A DNA stretch of 64,000 bases from Enterobacter sp. EA-1. Lineage in GTDB: Bacteria > Pseudomonadota > Gammaproteobacteria > Enterobacterales > Enterobacteriaceae. The DNA is taken from assembly GCA_002886105.1 (NCBI GenBank), contig CP025776.1, positions 186,001 through 250,000 of the forward strand, given 5' to 3'. The translations under genes were made by a program, and so were the position numbers. Below, piece by piece: positions 33,262-45,400 of the stretch (its first letter is position 1; each line of letters begins with the position of its first letter). The notes under the pieces are model-generated. The model searched no databases, was not told the DNA's origin, and saw only the letters and a list, made by a program, of their open reading frames with translations.

Positions 33262-34166
33262 ATGTCACAAGTCACTGAAAATAAAGTTGTAGCTGCACCG
33301 GTGCCGATGACCCCGTTGCAGGAGTTCTGGCACTATTTCAAACGTAACAAAGGCGCCGTTGTGGGGCTGGCTTATGTGCTTATCATGCTGATTATCGCCG
33401 TGTTCGCCAATTTCACCGGCACCGCACAACCCGGCAGATCAATTCCGTGATGCGCTGCTCGCGCCGCCGGTCTGGCAGGATGGTGGCACTGGACGCACAT
33501 CCCTCGGGGACGGACGATGTGGGCCGCGATACGCTGTCGCGTCTGATGTTTGGCGCGCGTCTGTCGCTGCTGGTCGGTTGTCTGGTGGTGGTGCTGTCGC
33601 TGATTGCCGGTATCGTGCTTGGCCCGGTCGCAGGCTACTTCGGCGGTCTGATCGACAACATCATCATGCGTGTTGTCGACATTATGCTGGCCCTGCCGAG
33701 CCTGCTCTTGGCGCTGGTTCTGGTGGCCATTTTCGGCCCGTCGATCGTCAATGCCTCGCTGGCGCTCACTTTTGTGGCATTGCCGCACTATGTCCGACTC
33801 ACCCGCGCCGCCGTGCTGGTGGAGGTGAATCGCGACTACGTGACGGCTTCCCGCGTCGCCGGCGCCGGTGCGATGCGCCAGATGTTCGTTAACATTTTCC
33901 CGAACTGCCTTGCGCCGTTGATTGTTCAGGCGTCGCTTGGTTTCTCTAACGCCATTCTCGATATGGCCGCCCTTGGCTTCCTTGGCATGGGTGCGCAGCC
34001 GCCAACACCGGAGTGGGGCACCATGCTCTCCGACGTGTTGCAGTTCGCACAAAGTGCCCGTGGGTCGTGACCTTCCCGGGCGTCGCGATCTTGCTGACGG
34101 TGCTGGCATTTAACCTGATGGGTGACGGCCTGCGCGATGCGCTCGATCCCAAACTGGAAGCAGTAA
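33262..34166 (+). CDS. dppC: Dipeptide ABC transporter permease DppC
   Basis: Second permease, starting [20 protein letters not shown] at 33262. It has the long N-terminal extension typical of DppC/OppC and an EAA loop around [20 protein letters not shown]. The frame breaks near 33420, 33505 (ATCCTGGGG read as ATCCCTCGGGG), 34060 (AGTGCCTGGTGG read as AGTGCCCGTGGG) and 34155 (CTGAAG read as CTGGAAG). Repaired length about 300 residues, stop 34164-34166. dppD begins 11 bases later. Confidence 0.92.
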
Positions 34167-34176
34167 GAGGTTCGAG

Positions 34177-35146
34177 ATGGCGTTATTAAATGTAGATAAA
34201 TTATCGGTGCACTTTGGCGACGTGGGCTCCGAATTTCGTGCCGTAGACCGCGTGAGCTATAGCGTAAGCCGGCGAAGTGGTCGGCATCGTCGGCGAGTCC
34301 GGCTCCGGTAAATCCGTCAGCTCGTTGGCAATCATGGGGCTGATTGACTTCCCCCGGCCGCGTTATGGCCGACAAGTTGGAGTTCAACGGCCGAGGACCT
34401 GAAACGCATTTCGGAAAAGAGCGCCGCAGTCTGGTGGGCTCCGAAGTGGCGATGATTTTTCAGGATCCGATGACCAGCCTGAACCCGTGCTACGGTCGGC
34501 TTCCAGATTATGGAAGCCATCAAAGTGCATCAGGGCGGGAATAAAAAACCCGACGTCAGCGCGATTGACCTGCTGACGCAGGTGGGTATTCCCGATCCGG
34601 CCTCGCGTCTGGACGTTTACCCGCACCAGCTTTCCGGTGGGATGAGCCAGCGCGTGATGATCGCGATGGCGATTGCCTGCCAGCCAAAACTGCTGATTGC
34701 CGATGAACCGACCACCGCACTGGATGTGACGATTCAGGCGCAGATCATCGAACTTTTGCTGGAGCTTCAGCAAAAGAGAATATGGCGCTGATCCTGATTA
34801 CTCACGATTTGGCGCTGGTGGCGGAAGCGGCGCACAAAATCATTGTGATGTACGCAGGCCGTGGTGGAAACCGGCGAAGCGCGCGATATCTTCCGTGCGC
34901 CGCGCCACTATACGCAGGCGCTGCTGCGTGCGCTGCCGGAGTTCGCGCAGGACAAAGCCCGTCTGGCGTCATTGCCGGGTGTGGTGCCGGGCAAATGACC
35001 GCCCGACTGGCTGCTTGCTCAACCCGCGCTGCCCGTATGCAACGGACAAATGCCGTGAGCAAGAGCCTGAGCTGAACACCGTCGACGGCGGTCGTCAGTC
35101 AAAATGTCACTACCCACTCGATGACGCCGGGAGGCCGACACTATGA
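34177..35146 (+). CDS. dppD: Dipeptide transporter ATP-binding protein DppD
   Basis: First ATPase of the transporter. [20 protein letters not shown] starts at 34177. Walker A is GESGSGKS (after repair), signature [10 protein letters not shown], Walker [14 protein letters not shown]-loop ITHDL. A C-terminal cysteine-rich segment, [20 protein letters not shown], is the usual oligopeptide-ATPase extension that can bind an iron-sulfur cluster. The frame breaks near 34270 (CCAGGG read as CCGG), 34355, 34393 (GGCCAGGACC read as GGCCGAGGACC), 34495, 34550, 34775, 34860 (CCAGGTGG read as CCGTGG) and 34997. The stop overlaps dppF (TATGA). Confidence 0.93.
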
Positions 35147-36157
35147 GTACGCACGAGGCCACCTCGCAACAACCGCTGTTGCAGGCTATCGACCTGAAGA
35201 AACACTACCCGGTGAAGAAAGGGCTGTTTGCCCCGGAGCGCCCTCGGGTCAAAGCGCTGGATGGCGTCTCATTTACGCTGGAGCGTGGTAAAACCCTTGC
35301 GGTGGTGGGCGGAGTCCGGCTGTGGTAAATCCACGCTTGGTCGTCTGCTGACGATGATTGAAACCCCGACCGGCGGGGAGCTCTATTATCAGGGGCAGGA
35401 TCTGCTTGGCACGATCCGCACGCGCAAAGCTGCGCCGCCAGAAAATCCAGATTGTCTTCCAGAACCCGTACGGTTCGCTGAACCCACGTAAAAAAGTGGG
35501 GCAAATCCTCGAAGAGCCGCTGCTGATTAACACGGCTCTGAGCAAAGAGGCGCGCCGGGAAAAAAGCGCTGGCGATGATGGCAAAAGTCGGCCTGAAAAC
35601 CGAGCATTACGATCGTTATCCGCATATGTTCTCGGGCGGGCAACGCCAGCGTATTGCTATCGCCCGTGGCCTGATGCTCGACCCGGATGTGGTGATTGCC
35701 GATGAACCGGTCTCCGCGCTGGACGTTTCCGTGCGTGCGCAGGTATTGAACCTGATGATGGATTTGCAGCAGGATCTGGGGCTGTCTTACGTGTTTATTT
35801 CTCACGATCTGTCGGTCGTTGAGCACATTGCCGATGAAGTGATGGTGATGTACCTCGGCCGCTGCGTGGAGAAGGGCACCAAAGATCAGATCTTCTCAAT
35901 CCGCGCCATCCGTACACGCAGGCTCTGCTGTCGGCAACACCGCGTCTGAACCCGGATGAGCGCCGCGAGCGTATTAAACTGACCGGCGAGTTGCTGTCCC
36001 GCTGAATCCACCGCCGGGCTGTGCATTTAACGCCCGCTGCCGTCGCCGTTTTGGTCCCTGCACCCAGTTGCAGCCGCAACTGAAGGACTACGGCGGTCAG
36101 CTGGTGGCCTGCTTTGCGGTTGATCAGGACGAGAACAGCGAGAAACCGCTGGCATAG
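35143..36157 (+). CDS. dppF: Dipeptide transporter ATP-binding protein DppF
   Basis: Second ATPase. It starts [20 protein letters not shown] at 35143, overlapping the dppD stop. Walker [10 protein letters not shown] (after repair), signature [15 protein letters not shown], Walker [14 protein letters not shown]-loop ISHDLS, then the cysteine-containing tail [14 protein letters not shown]. At 35242 a predicted CGCCTGGTC reads CGCCCTCGGGTC; the three added bases keep the frame and create a false Pro-Arg. The frame breaks near 35312, 35430, 35560, 35900 and 35997. About 336 residues. Last gene of dppABCDF. Confidence 0.94.
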
Positions 36158-36175
36158 ACATTGCCGTAACGTACT

Positions 36176-36208
36176 GCCCGGTAAGGTATATTTACCGGGC
36201 TTTTTTTT
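36176..36208 (+). terminator. Rho-independent terminator after dppF
   Basis: GCCCGGTAA faces TTTACCGGGC across a short loop, followed by eight T. It ends the dpp operon. Confidence 0.88.
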
Positions 36209-36765
36209 ATCCTTTTCCCACTCTGGCGATAATCTTAAAACCTGAGTAAAATTCCGGCTTATTTTAAATATTTCCAAAAACTGCCAAAAAGGTAGTTTCG
36301 GAATAAGTCCAGCAGTAAGAATGAGTTAGATAAATTACGGCTTTTTAACCGCAAATTTCTATTTCCAAAATATTTCGGTAAGTAATAAAAATTAAACCAA
36401 TAGTTATTTATCGTGGCTTATTATTCTATTGATTTAATTAAAAATAATTAAATAATATTTAAATTTTATTTAAGTTGACTTATTCGTCTGCTGGTGACGC
36501 TTTTTGTGGTCTTAAATGCTGTAATGGTAATTGTGAAAAAAAGATAGCACATGTATAGAGAATATTTATATATTTGCTGGAAATTAACAGTGTGTTAGCA
36601 GCGCTACAATTTCTGCCGCGAAAACAGGCTGTGGATAATAGAAAAGCGTTATCACGTACCCACGCACAACAGCACCGCGAAAATAAAAAATCATACGACT
36701 ACCTAAACCAGTCACTAAGATCCTGACGGTGGCGGGTACAATATTTTGTAAATCATGAGAATAAC
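36209..36765. promoter_or_regulatory. A/T-rich region upstream of the first cellulose operon
   Basis: About 560 bases without a convincing gene. Positions 36340-36580 are strikingly rich in A and T compared with both flanks. The bcsO promoter must lie here. Such a tract is typical of H-NS-bound, transferred or silenced promoters; that is inference. Confidence 0.5.
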
Positions 36766-37277
36766 TATGAATCATTACGATGATTTGCAGAGGTTCAAGG
36801 ACAAGACTCGTAACCAGAAACTCGATTTCAAGGATCTCTGCACAAAACTTAGCAAACGGCCGGGCAGTTGGACCATTATTAATCAGCTTTCTCCTGCAAC
36901 CGAAACCTCCACGCTGGCAATGGGCGGCCATGTGTCCGTGCCGGTTCCTCACGCAGTGGAGCCCGATCTTTTCGCCATCAGCGCAGAAGAAGAGGCTCCG
37001 CTTGCCGTTCCGGATCTCCGTGACGTGACGCCTGTGCCGTCGGCCTCCATTTTCAAGGATGTCGCCAGCCAGCTTGATGCCGTCGCGCCCGCGTTTAACG
37101 CCGCGGCGAACATTCCGGAACCCGACAGATATGCGCCTGTAATGCAGATGCCTGCCCCGCGGGCTGCCTCCTGGTGGAACGTCTTCTGAGCCTGCCAGTT
37201 TCGCCCGACTCTTTGCGCCAAAAGCGCCGGAAGCGGAACAGACTGTTGAAAAAACCAGCCATTACAATCGTTGTTAG
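36766..37277 (+). CDS. bcsO: Cellulose biosynthesis protein BcsO
   Basis: MNHYDDLQRFKDKTRNQKLD is followed by a Pro/Ala-rich middle and, after repair, the C-terminal SFARLFAPKAPEAEQ. The start motif (xYDDLQRFK) and terminal LFAPK are features of enterobacterial BcsO, an accessory protein of unknown mechanism. The TGA after WWNVF at 37187 appears only because of one extra T; the repaired frame reads FEPASF and ends SHYNRC at the TAG at 37275-37277. About 170 residues. First gene of bcsO-Q-A-B-C-D-Z. Confidence 0.8.
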
Positions 37278-37290
37278 AAAGGATCGCATC

Positions 37291-38089
37291 ATGCCGTTAA
37301 TTTGTGTTTGTTCGCCGAAAGGCGGCGTCGGAAAAAACGACACTGACGGCTAACTCCGGCGTATGCTCTTGCCCGTTCTGGCAGTAAAGTTCTGGCGCTG
37401 GACTTCGATGTGCAAAACGCGCTGCGTCTGCATTTCGGCGTGCCGCTCTGACGGGCGTGGTTTTGTGGCGAAGGCCGCGGAATCCTCCGACTGGAGCCAG
37501 TTTGTCCTTACGGCGGGCGGCAATATTTTGTTCTGCCGTATGGCGATGCCACTGAGGAAGAGCGTGTTGCGTTTGAAGAGCGTCTGACCCATGACGAACA
37601 CTTCCTGACTCGCGGTCTGAATACGCTGCTTAACTATCCCGGCCTGATTATTGTTGCCGACTTCCCTCCCGGGCCGTCTGCGGCATTAAAAGCTATGTCG
37701 CGGCTGGCCGATGTGCACTGGTTACGCTGCTGGCGGATACCGCATCGCTCTCCTGCTGCCGCACATCGACAATAACCGCCTGACGGGTGAAGTCCTCAAC
37801 CGTAAATCCGGCCACTACTTTGTGGTAAATCAGAGCGACAACCGCCGTCAGATCAGCCGCGATGTCACCGCATTTATGGAACAACGCACACCGGGCAATA
37901 AGCTGGGCGTCCTGCACCGGGACGAGCGTTGCGGAAGCGAATGCATCGCAACAGTCAATCTTTGACTTCAGTCCGGCCTCCGCAGCGGCATTTGATATTG
38001 AACTCATTGCCAAACGCGTCGCCGGTATTTTAGGCGTCAAGATCGGCGACGGCACCGTTCACAGTAAACCCAAGATGTCTGGCTTCTAA
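37291..38089 (+). CDS. bcsQ: Cellulose biosynthesis ParA-like ATPase BcsQ, first operon
   Basis: MPLICVCSPKGGVGKTTLTA (after removal of one A near 37338) carries the deviant Walker A of MinD/ParA ATPases. VLALDFDVQNALRLHFGVPL and IIVADFPPGPSAALKAMSRL follow. BcsQ helps place the synthase at the cell pole. The frame breaks near 37338, 37355, 37448, 37528, 37718, 37738 and 37890. About 265 residues, ending KPKMSGF. It differs clearly from the second BcsQ at 52327. Confidence 0.85.
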
Positions 38090-38106
38090 CGCTCACGGGC
38101 ACCCCC

Positions 38107-40217
38107 ATGAAAAAAGTTTCTCTATATTGCTGGCGCTGGCAATGGTTCCGGTTGCCCTTTTAGTGGTCATTACGCCGATGGACAGCCAAAAACAGTACAT
38201 TTTGGCCTGATCAGTATCGGTATTTTATTTCTGCTCGGCTTCAGCAAAAGCGCAGCATCTCCCCTGATTATGGTGGTGATGTCGATATTGCTGTCGACGC
38301 GTTATATGTATTTTCGCCTGACGCAAACCCTGCACTTTAATTCCGAAATCGAAACGATCCTCGGTATGGGGCTATTTCTGGCGGAAGTCTACGTCTGGGT
38401 AATGCTGCTGCTCAGCTATTTGCAGACCGCATGGCCGCTGAAGCGTGAAATCGTCCCGCTGCCGGACGATATGAACCAGTGGCCGACCGTCGATATTTAC
38501 ATTCCGACCTATAACGAACCGCTGGACGTGGTGCGCGACACGGTGCTGGCGGCGCAGTGTATTGATTACCCGCGCAACAAGATGCAAATCTATCTGCTCG
38601 ATGACGGTAAACGCCGTGAGTTTGCGGTATTCGCCGCCGATGTGGGCGTAGGCTATCACCCGTAATGATAATGCGCACGCCAAAGCCGGTAACCTTAACC
38701 ACGCCATGAAACTCACCAACGGCGAGCTGATTTGCGTGTTTGACTGTGACCACGTGGCCACCCGTATTTTCCTGCAGGCGACGGTGGGCGGGTTCCTGAA
38801 AGATCCGAAACTGGCGCTGGTGCAGACACCGCATTACTTTTACTCCCCGATCCGTTCGAGCGTAACCTCTCGCTGGGGCGAGATATCCCCAACGAAGGCT
38901 CGCTGTTCTATGGCCCAATCCAGCGTGGGAATGACAACTGGAACGCCACGTTCTTCTGTGGATCCTGTGCGGTTATTCGCCGCAGCGCGCTGGAAGAGAT
39001 TGGCGGTTTTGCCGTCGAAACCGTAACGGAAGATGCTCACACCGCGCTGAAAATGCAGCGCCCTCGGGCTGGGGCTCGGCATTCATTGATATTCCACTGG
39101 CGGCAGGCCCGGCCACCGAACGCACTGGTGCTGCATGTGATTCAACGTACCCGCTGGGCGCGGTATGACGCAGATATTCCGCCTCGACAACCCGCTGTTT
39201 GGCCGCGGGCTGACCATCCAGCAACGGCTGTGCTACCTGAGCGCCATGCTCTATTACCAGTTTGCACTGCCGCGCATCGCGTTTTTAACCGCGCCGCTGG
39301 CCTATCTGCTGTTTAACCTGAACATTATTCACTCGTCGGCGAGCCTCGGTGTTTGCTTATGCGCTACCGCATCTGTTCCTGTCGGTCTATGTCAACTCGC
39401 GGCTAAACGGGCGTTTCCGTTATAGCTTCTGGGGGGAAATTTACGACATCGTGCTGGCGTTCCACATTGTGCTGCCGACGGTCGTCACCATGTTCTTCCC
39501 GAAACGCGGGAAATTTAACGTGACCGATAAAGGCGGCCTGTTAAACGTCGGCTACTTCGACTTTAGCGTGGTGCGTCTGCATTTGATTATTGCCGTGTTG
39601 CTTGGCGCTGGCGTGATAGCCGGTCTCACGCGCGCCTTCGCCCATGACTATTTTGGCGTGGATCCACGCGTTATCGCCCTCAACGTCGGTTGGGGATTGT
39701 ACAGTCTGATCTTCCTGCTGGCGGCCATCGCCGTGGCGCGTGAAACACGACAGACACGCAAAACGATCCGTATCGATGTCGATATTCCGGTGTTGCTGCA
39801 TTACGCCAGCGGTATCACCTCGCGCAGCAAAACCGCAGACCTGTCGATGGGCGGCTGTCGCGTTATCGCACCGGATGAGCGCCATCTGAATGATGAAATA
39901 GAAGAAGTGGAACTGCTGTTGCACTCCGGGGCGATCAGCATCCCGGTCAACACGGTGGCCAGTGACGAAGAGTATATCCGCCTGATGTTTGATGATATTC
40001 CGCTGTCGCGCCGCCGCGAGCTGGTGCGGGTGGTGCTTTCCCGCGCCGACGCGTGGATTAACCCGCCGAAACCGCAGGACAACCCGTTCCGTTCGATGGC
40101 GACTATTGTGCGCTGCGTGTTTGATCTGTTCTGGATGACTGGACATCGCGCCGTGAAAACCGACGCCTGCGTGCTGAACAAGCGGCCAGTGCGGCGTCTG
40201 AAGAGGAGCGCGTATGA
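38107..40217 (+). CDS. bcsA: Cellulose synthase catalytic subunit BcsA, first operon
   Basis: BcsA polymerises UDP-glucose into cellulose and extrudes it through the inner membrane. GT2 motifs are visible: [38 protein letters not shown] and [15 protein letters not shown] (QxxRW). The C-terminal PilZ domain has [11 protein letters not shown] and DLSMGG, so c-di-GMP should activate it. Length about 700 residues, shorter at the N-terminus than E. coli BcsA and nearer to acetic-acid-bacterial BcsA. The frame breaks near 38125, 38200, 38662, 38850, 39062, 39105, 39165, 39348 and 40170. The stop overlaps the bcsB start (ATGA). Confidence 0.92.
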
Positions 40218-42496
40218 AACGTCTGACCACGCTGGCGGTGCTGGTGGGTGCGCTGTTTATCGCCCCGCTGCACAGTGAAGAAACCACGGTTGAATCGCTG
40301 CTGCCGCTCAACCTGCCTGCGCCGACACAGGCGCAAACGCTACCGGCTTTTGTCCCTTCGGTGGTGAACAGTATCAGCATTGCGCAAATGGGTCTGCCGC
40401 AAGGCATCACCCTGAGCGGTGGGCAATTCCAGTGCAGGGTGGATTTTACCCTGCCGGTAGACCCGGTGATGACCAATGCCCGGCTGGCGCTGAATTTAAA
40501 AATTTCCCCGGCGATGGCGGCGCGTAACGCCACGCTGCAATTGATGCTTAACGGCCAGCCGCTGGGCACCGTACCGCTGAGCGCCGCCGAAGGCGATACA
40601 GCCCGTTATCAACTGGATGTGCCGGCTGCGTTGATGGTCTCCAGCAACAGCCTGAGCGTGAAAATTAACGATGGCGACGCGATGCAGTGTCAGCGCGACC
40701 TGAGCGACAAATACCGCGTTACAGTGCTGCCGGATTCGCATTTTGAACTGGAAGGGCAACAGCTGGATATCGGTGCGGATCTGAGCCACTTCCCGCGTCC
40801 GTTCTTTGACAGCATGCAGATGACGCCTGCGGCTATCGCGGTGGCGTTTGGGCCAAAACTCAGCGCCGATACCATTAGCGCAGCGGCATTGATCGCCCTC
40901 ATGGCTGGGGGATCCAGACGGATTATCGCGGCGTCTCTTTTGCGACGTATCACGATCGTCTGCCGGAGAAAAACGGCATTCTGATCGGCCATCCCGGTGA
41001 GCAGATCGGCGGCCTGACGCTGCCGCAAACCACGCAGCCGCTGCTGAAAATTGTCGATAACCCGGCAAACCCGGTTTACAAACTGCTGCTGGTGGTCGGG
41101 AAAGACGATACCGAACTGCGTGCCGCAGCCTCGGCGTTTAACGCGCGCGGCAACTTTGCCTCACAAACACCGTCCGTAGACGTGGACGCGCAAACCATTC
41201 CGCTGAGCAAGCCGTATGATGCGCCGCGCTGGATCCCAACGGATCGCCCGGTGAAACTGACGGAGCTGATCCGCAAAGATCAAAGCCTGACCACCACCGG
41301 GATCTGGCATTCGCCGTTGCAGGTGGCGTTTCGCGCCGCACCCGATCTTTTCCTGTGGGATGGGGGAAACCATTCCGCTGCATATCGGCTACCGTTTCCC
41401 GACGGAAAACTGGATTGATGAGCAGCGTTCATGGCTGAGCATGACCCTTAACGATTCCTTCCTGCATAACCTGCCGGTTAACAAGCAGGGCGCGCTGGAA
41501 ACGTTGTGGCATAAACTGGGCGGCGATGCGCGGCAGGAGTCGTTTGATATGCCGCTGGAGCCGTACATGATTTACGGCGACAACCAGCTTTCGCTCTATT
41601 TCAACATCGTGCCGAAAGAGAACGCGCCGTGCAGCACCCTGCTGAACAACAACATCAAGAGCCGCATTGATGAGGACTCGTGGATTGATTTGAGCCACAC
41701 CCGGCATTTTGCCCTGTTGCCAAACCTCTCTTACTTTGTCGGCGCGTCTTTCCCGTTTACCCGACAGGCAGACTATTCGGAAACGTTGCTGATGCTGCCT
41801 GCGCAACCGACAGAGACGCAAGTCGCGACCCTGCTGGATATGACGGCGCGCTCCGGGAATGCCACCGGCACCGCGCTTGGGCATAACCGTGTGGTACTGG
41901 GTCTACCGGCCAATAGCGAGCTGATGCGCGACCGCGATGTGCTGGCGGTTACCGGCATGGAACAGTCTGCGTTTAACCGCGCGCTGTTGGCGAATTCACC
42001 GTTTACTCTGCGCGACAGCACGCTGGGCGTCCGCGAGCCGGGGAGCTGGCAGAAAATCCGGCGTTGGATCAGCGGCGACTGGGCGTCGCAGGGCATTGGA
42101 AGCCGACCGCTACTTCTCCTCTAACGAAGCGTGGCGCGGTTTTGTCAGCTTCCGCTCACCGTGGAATGACGAACGGCTGGTGGTGCTGGCGTTGGGCAGC
42201 AACGACGAGCAACTCTCCCGATTGCACGCTGACCTCAGTTCCGCGCGCATTAATGCCGGGATTCGCGGCGATGTGGCCATCATTACCAACGAAACCGGCG
42301 TGCGCAGTTTCCGCGTGGGTGAGCAATTCCCGAGCGGCGAAATGCCGGTGCATATGATGGTGATTTGGTATGCCAACCAGCACTCAGCGCTGCTGGCGAT
42401 CCTCGGACTGCTGTTTGGCGCGCTGGTCGGCGGGGTGCTGTATATCGTGCTGAAAAACGCGAGCGTAAACGTCTTGATCCGGAGAGCGACAAGTGA
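40214..42496 (+). CDS. bcsB: Cellulose synthase regulatory subunit BcsB, first operon
   Basis: BcsB is the periplasmic, membrane-anchored partner of BcsA. A signal peptide ([20 protein letters not shown]) is followed by alternating carbohydrate-binding and flavodoxin-like domains. The anchor helix is ALLAILGLLFGALVGGVLYI near the C-terminus. The repaired end reads LKKRERKRLDPESDK at 42496. The frame breaks near 40905, 40914, 41363, 42100 and 42455. About 760 residues. It is clearly paralogous to, but diverged from, the BcsB at 55733. Confidence 0.9.
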
Positions 42497-45400
42497 AAAA
42501 GGTTACCACCATGAGCGTAAAAACCGCCCGTCGGTTATCCACATTCTGCCTCTCCGGCGCACTGATCCTCAGCACTCCGGGGCTGGCGCATGCCGCAGCG
42601 AATGACGCTGCGCTGAAGGCGCTGTTCGATCAGGCCAATTACTGGCATGAAAAGTCCCACGACGATCTGGCCATGGAGTCGCTGAAAAAGTCTTAATGGT
42701 CGATGCCAACAACGCGCAGGCGATGTATCTGATGGCGCTGTGGGCGCAGCAAAACGGCGATCTGCAAACCGCAGCGCAGTGGCGCGCACGGCTGGCGAAA
42801 GCCGCGCCGGGAGACAGTAGCCTGCAGGCGCTGGATAACGCAAAACAGCTCGCGCAAGTGCCGCAGGGGGCAGCTTACGCTCGCCCGTCAGCAAGCGCGT
42901 AGCGGCAACGTCCCGGCGGCGCTGGAGACGTGGCGCAGCATGTTTAACGGCGACACGCCGCCGCCAAGCCCGGCGCCGGAATACTACCAGACCATGGCGA
43001 GCGACAAAGCGCTCTACCCGCAGGCGCTGGCGCAGATGCGCAGTTTTGTGGCGCAGTATCCGCAGGACACGGCCGCCCGTATTGCGTTGGGTAAGATGTT
43101 GACTGGCGTGAAGAGACGCGCCGCGACGGGATTTTGTTGCTGGAACCGATGTCCAGCGGCAGCCGCGAGGCCGATGACGGCTTACGACAGGCGCTGTTAT
43201 GGCTGGGGCCGCAGCCCGGCGATGAGCGTTTTTACGATACTGGTTGCAGCGCCATCCGCAGGATAGCGCAGGCGTACTATCGCAAAAATGTCGGCGGCGC
43301 GGCGAAAGGGGCCGGTTTTAACGCCCTCAACAGCGGAGACAGCAGCTGGCGAAACAGAAGTTCGCCCAGTGTTACAGGCTAACCCGGACGATGCAGACGC
43401 GTTAGCGGGCATACATTGCCCAGCGCAATGGCGATTATCAGGCTGCCGCGCAGTACCTTAACCGGGCGGCGGGTCAGGGGCGGCGACGCCTCCGGCGAAC
43501 GCCGTGCGCAAGCAGAGGATGCGGCGTTTTATGGCCAACTGGCGCAGGCCCAGCATGCGTTAAAACAGGGCAATGTCAGCGAAGCGCTGGCGCTCTCTGC
43601 GCCATTGGCGCAACAGAGTGGCGAACGCGGAACGGCGGCAAAACTGTTCCGTGCGGATGTGTTGCGGCAGAACAAAGATTACAGCCGAAGGGCCAGACAG
43701 ACGCTGCGCGGCATTCTTAATGAACAACCGCAGAATGCCCCGGCGCGGGAAAATCTCTACTACGTGCTGCGTGACCAGAACAAGACGGCGGAAGCGCAGG
43801 CCATGCTGAATACGTTACCGGCGGGCCTGCAGGCGAAGTTGCAACCGCGTGTGGTCACCGGAACGCCGGGCGACCCGCTGCGCCGCCGGTGCACAGCAAC
43901 TGGTTGCTGCGGGGAACACGGAGCAGGCGATCAACGTATTACGTCAGGGCGTGGCGCGCCTGCCGGACGACCCGTGGTTGCGTCTCGACTGGCGCGCTTG
44001 CTTCAGCAAACCGGGCGCGAGCGAAGGCGCGACCGTCATGATCCCCACTCGGGCGTGACGGCGCAGGCGCCAGCTCGCTGTATGCCGGGGCGCTATTTGC
44101 CAGTGAGAATGGCGGCTGGCAGCAGGCCAGCGCGTTGCTGGCGCGTATCTCTCCGGCCAGTCAAAACAGCCAGATGCGCGATCTTGCGCAGCGGGTGAAT
44201 TACAACCTGCAAATGGCGACCGCAGAGCGTTACCTCGCTCAGGGCAATATGACCGCAGCGTCTAACACGCTGAAAGCGCTGTCGGCCACGCCGCCGAAAA
44301 ACCCGGTCGATGCCGGGAAACTGGCACGCATGCTGGCGCGAACCGGTGATTTGACCACCGCAGTGTCGCTGGTGCGTGACAACATGAAACAGGGCGTGCA
44401 GGGTAACGCCGGTGATTATGCCGATCAGGTCGCCGTGCTCAACCCCGAGGGCGGGCCTGAATCAGGAAGCGCAGAGTTTTGTCTCCAGCCCGGAACTGCA
44501 ATCGCGCAGCACCCCTGCGCAATTGGCGGGAGTGCGTAATGGTTATGTGATTAACGAAGCCGACCGGCTGCGTGAGCAGGGCAACTATGCCGCAGCGTAC
44601 GACAAGCTGATCCGCGCACTGCAAAACGATCCGCAGAATACGGATTTAATGTTCGCAATGGGCCGTTTGTATCAGACGGGCAAAATGAACAAAGAAGCGG
44701 GCGTGCTGTATGACTACCTGATGACGCGCGGGACAGCGAGGATCAGGCAGCGCGCGTGGGTGCTATCGATGTGGCGCTGGCGGAAAACAATGTGGAGAAA
44801 GCGCAAAGCTGGCCAATGGTCTGCGCAGCAACGCATCGCCAGAGCGTCTGCTGTTGCTGGCGCGTCTGGAAGAAGCGAAAGGCAATCACCAGCAGGCGAT
44901 GACCTACCTGCGCAGCGCGCGCGGCAAACTGGTGGGACTGGACTCTTCCAACAGCGCGGCAACGCCGACCATCGGCGGTGTACTGCTGGCGGATAACCCG
45001 TTTATGACCACCAGTAAAACTACCGCCCCGCAATCGCTGTACGGTCAGACCCTGCCGTGGCAAGTGGCGCAGGTGGCCCGTGAACCGGGCAGTACGCTGC
45101 CGGGCACCACCCGCACTGATTTACCGGTTGAAACCGTGCAGTCCCGTACACTGCGTCAGGTCGATGACATGATGCAGCAAATGGACGAGAAAACCGGGAT
45201 GTGGCTACAGGGCAACGTGGAGATCCGCGGGCGTGATGGCGAAACCGGCACCAGTAAACTGACGGAAGCGAAAGCGCCGCTCACACTGGTCCAGTTCGCC
45301 GTTTGGCGAGTCGCGTTTTGAGTTTACCGCCACCCCGGTTTCGCTGAGTTCGGGCAGCGCCTCGGGCGACGCCTCGGCGTCGCTACGGCTCCAACCCGCT

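Noticed and set aside
36584-36952. A minus-strand frame overlapping bcsO
   Set aside because: It is antisense to a recognisable BcsO and its upstream half lies in A/T-rich control DNA.
37184-37200. Programmed frameshift or stop readthrough in bcsO
   Set aside because: One extra T explains the TGA, and removing it restores the conserved LFAPK tail; no slippery sequence is present.
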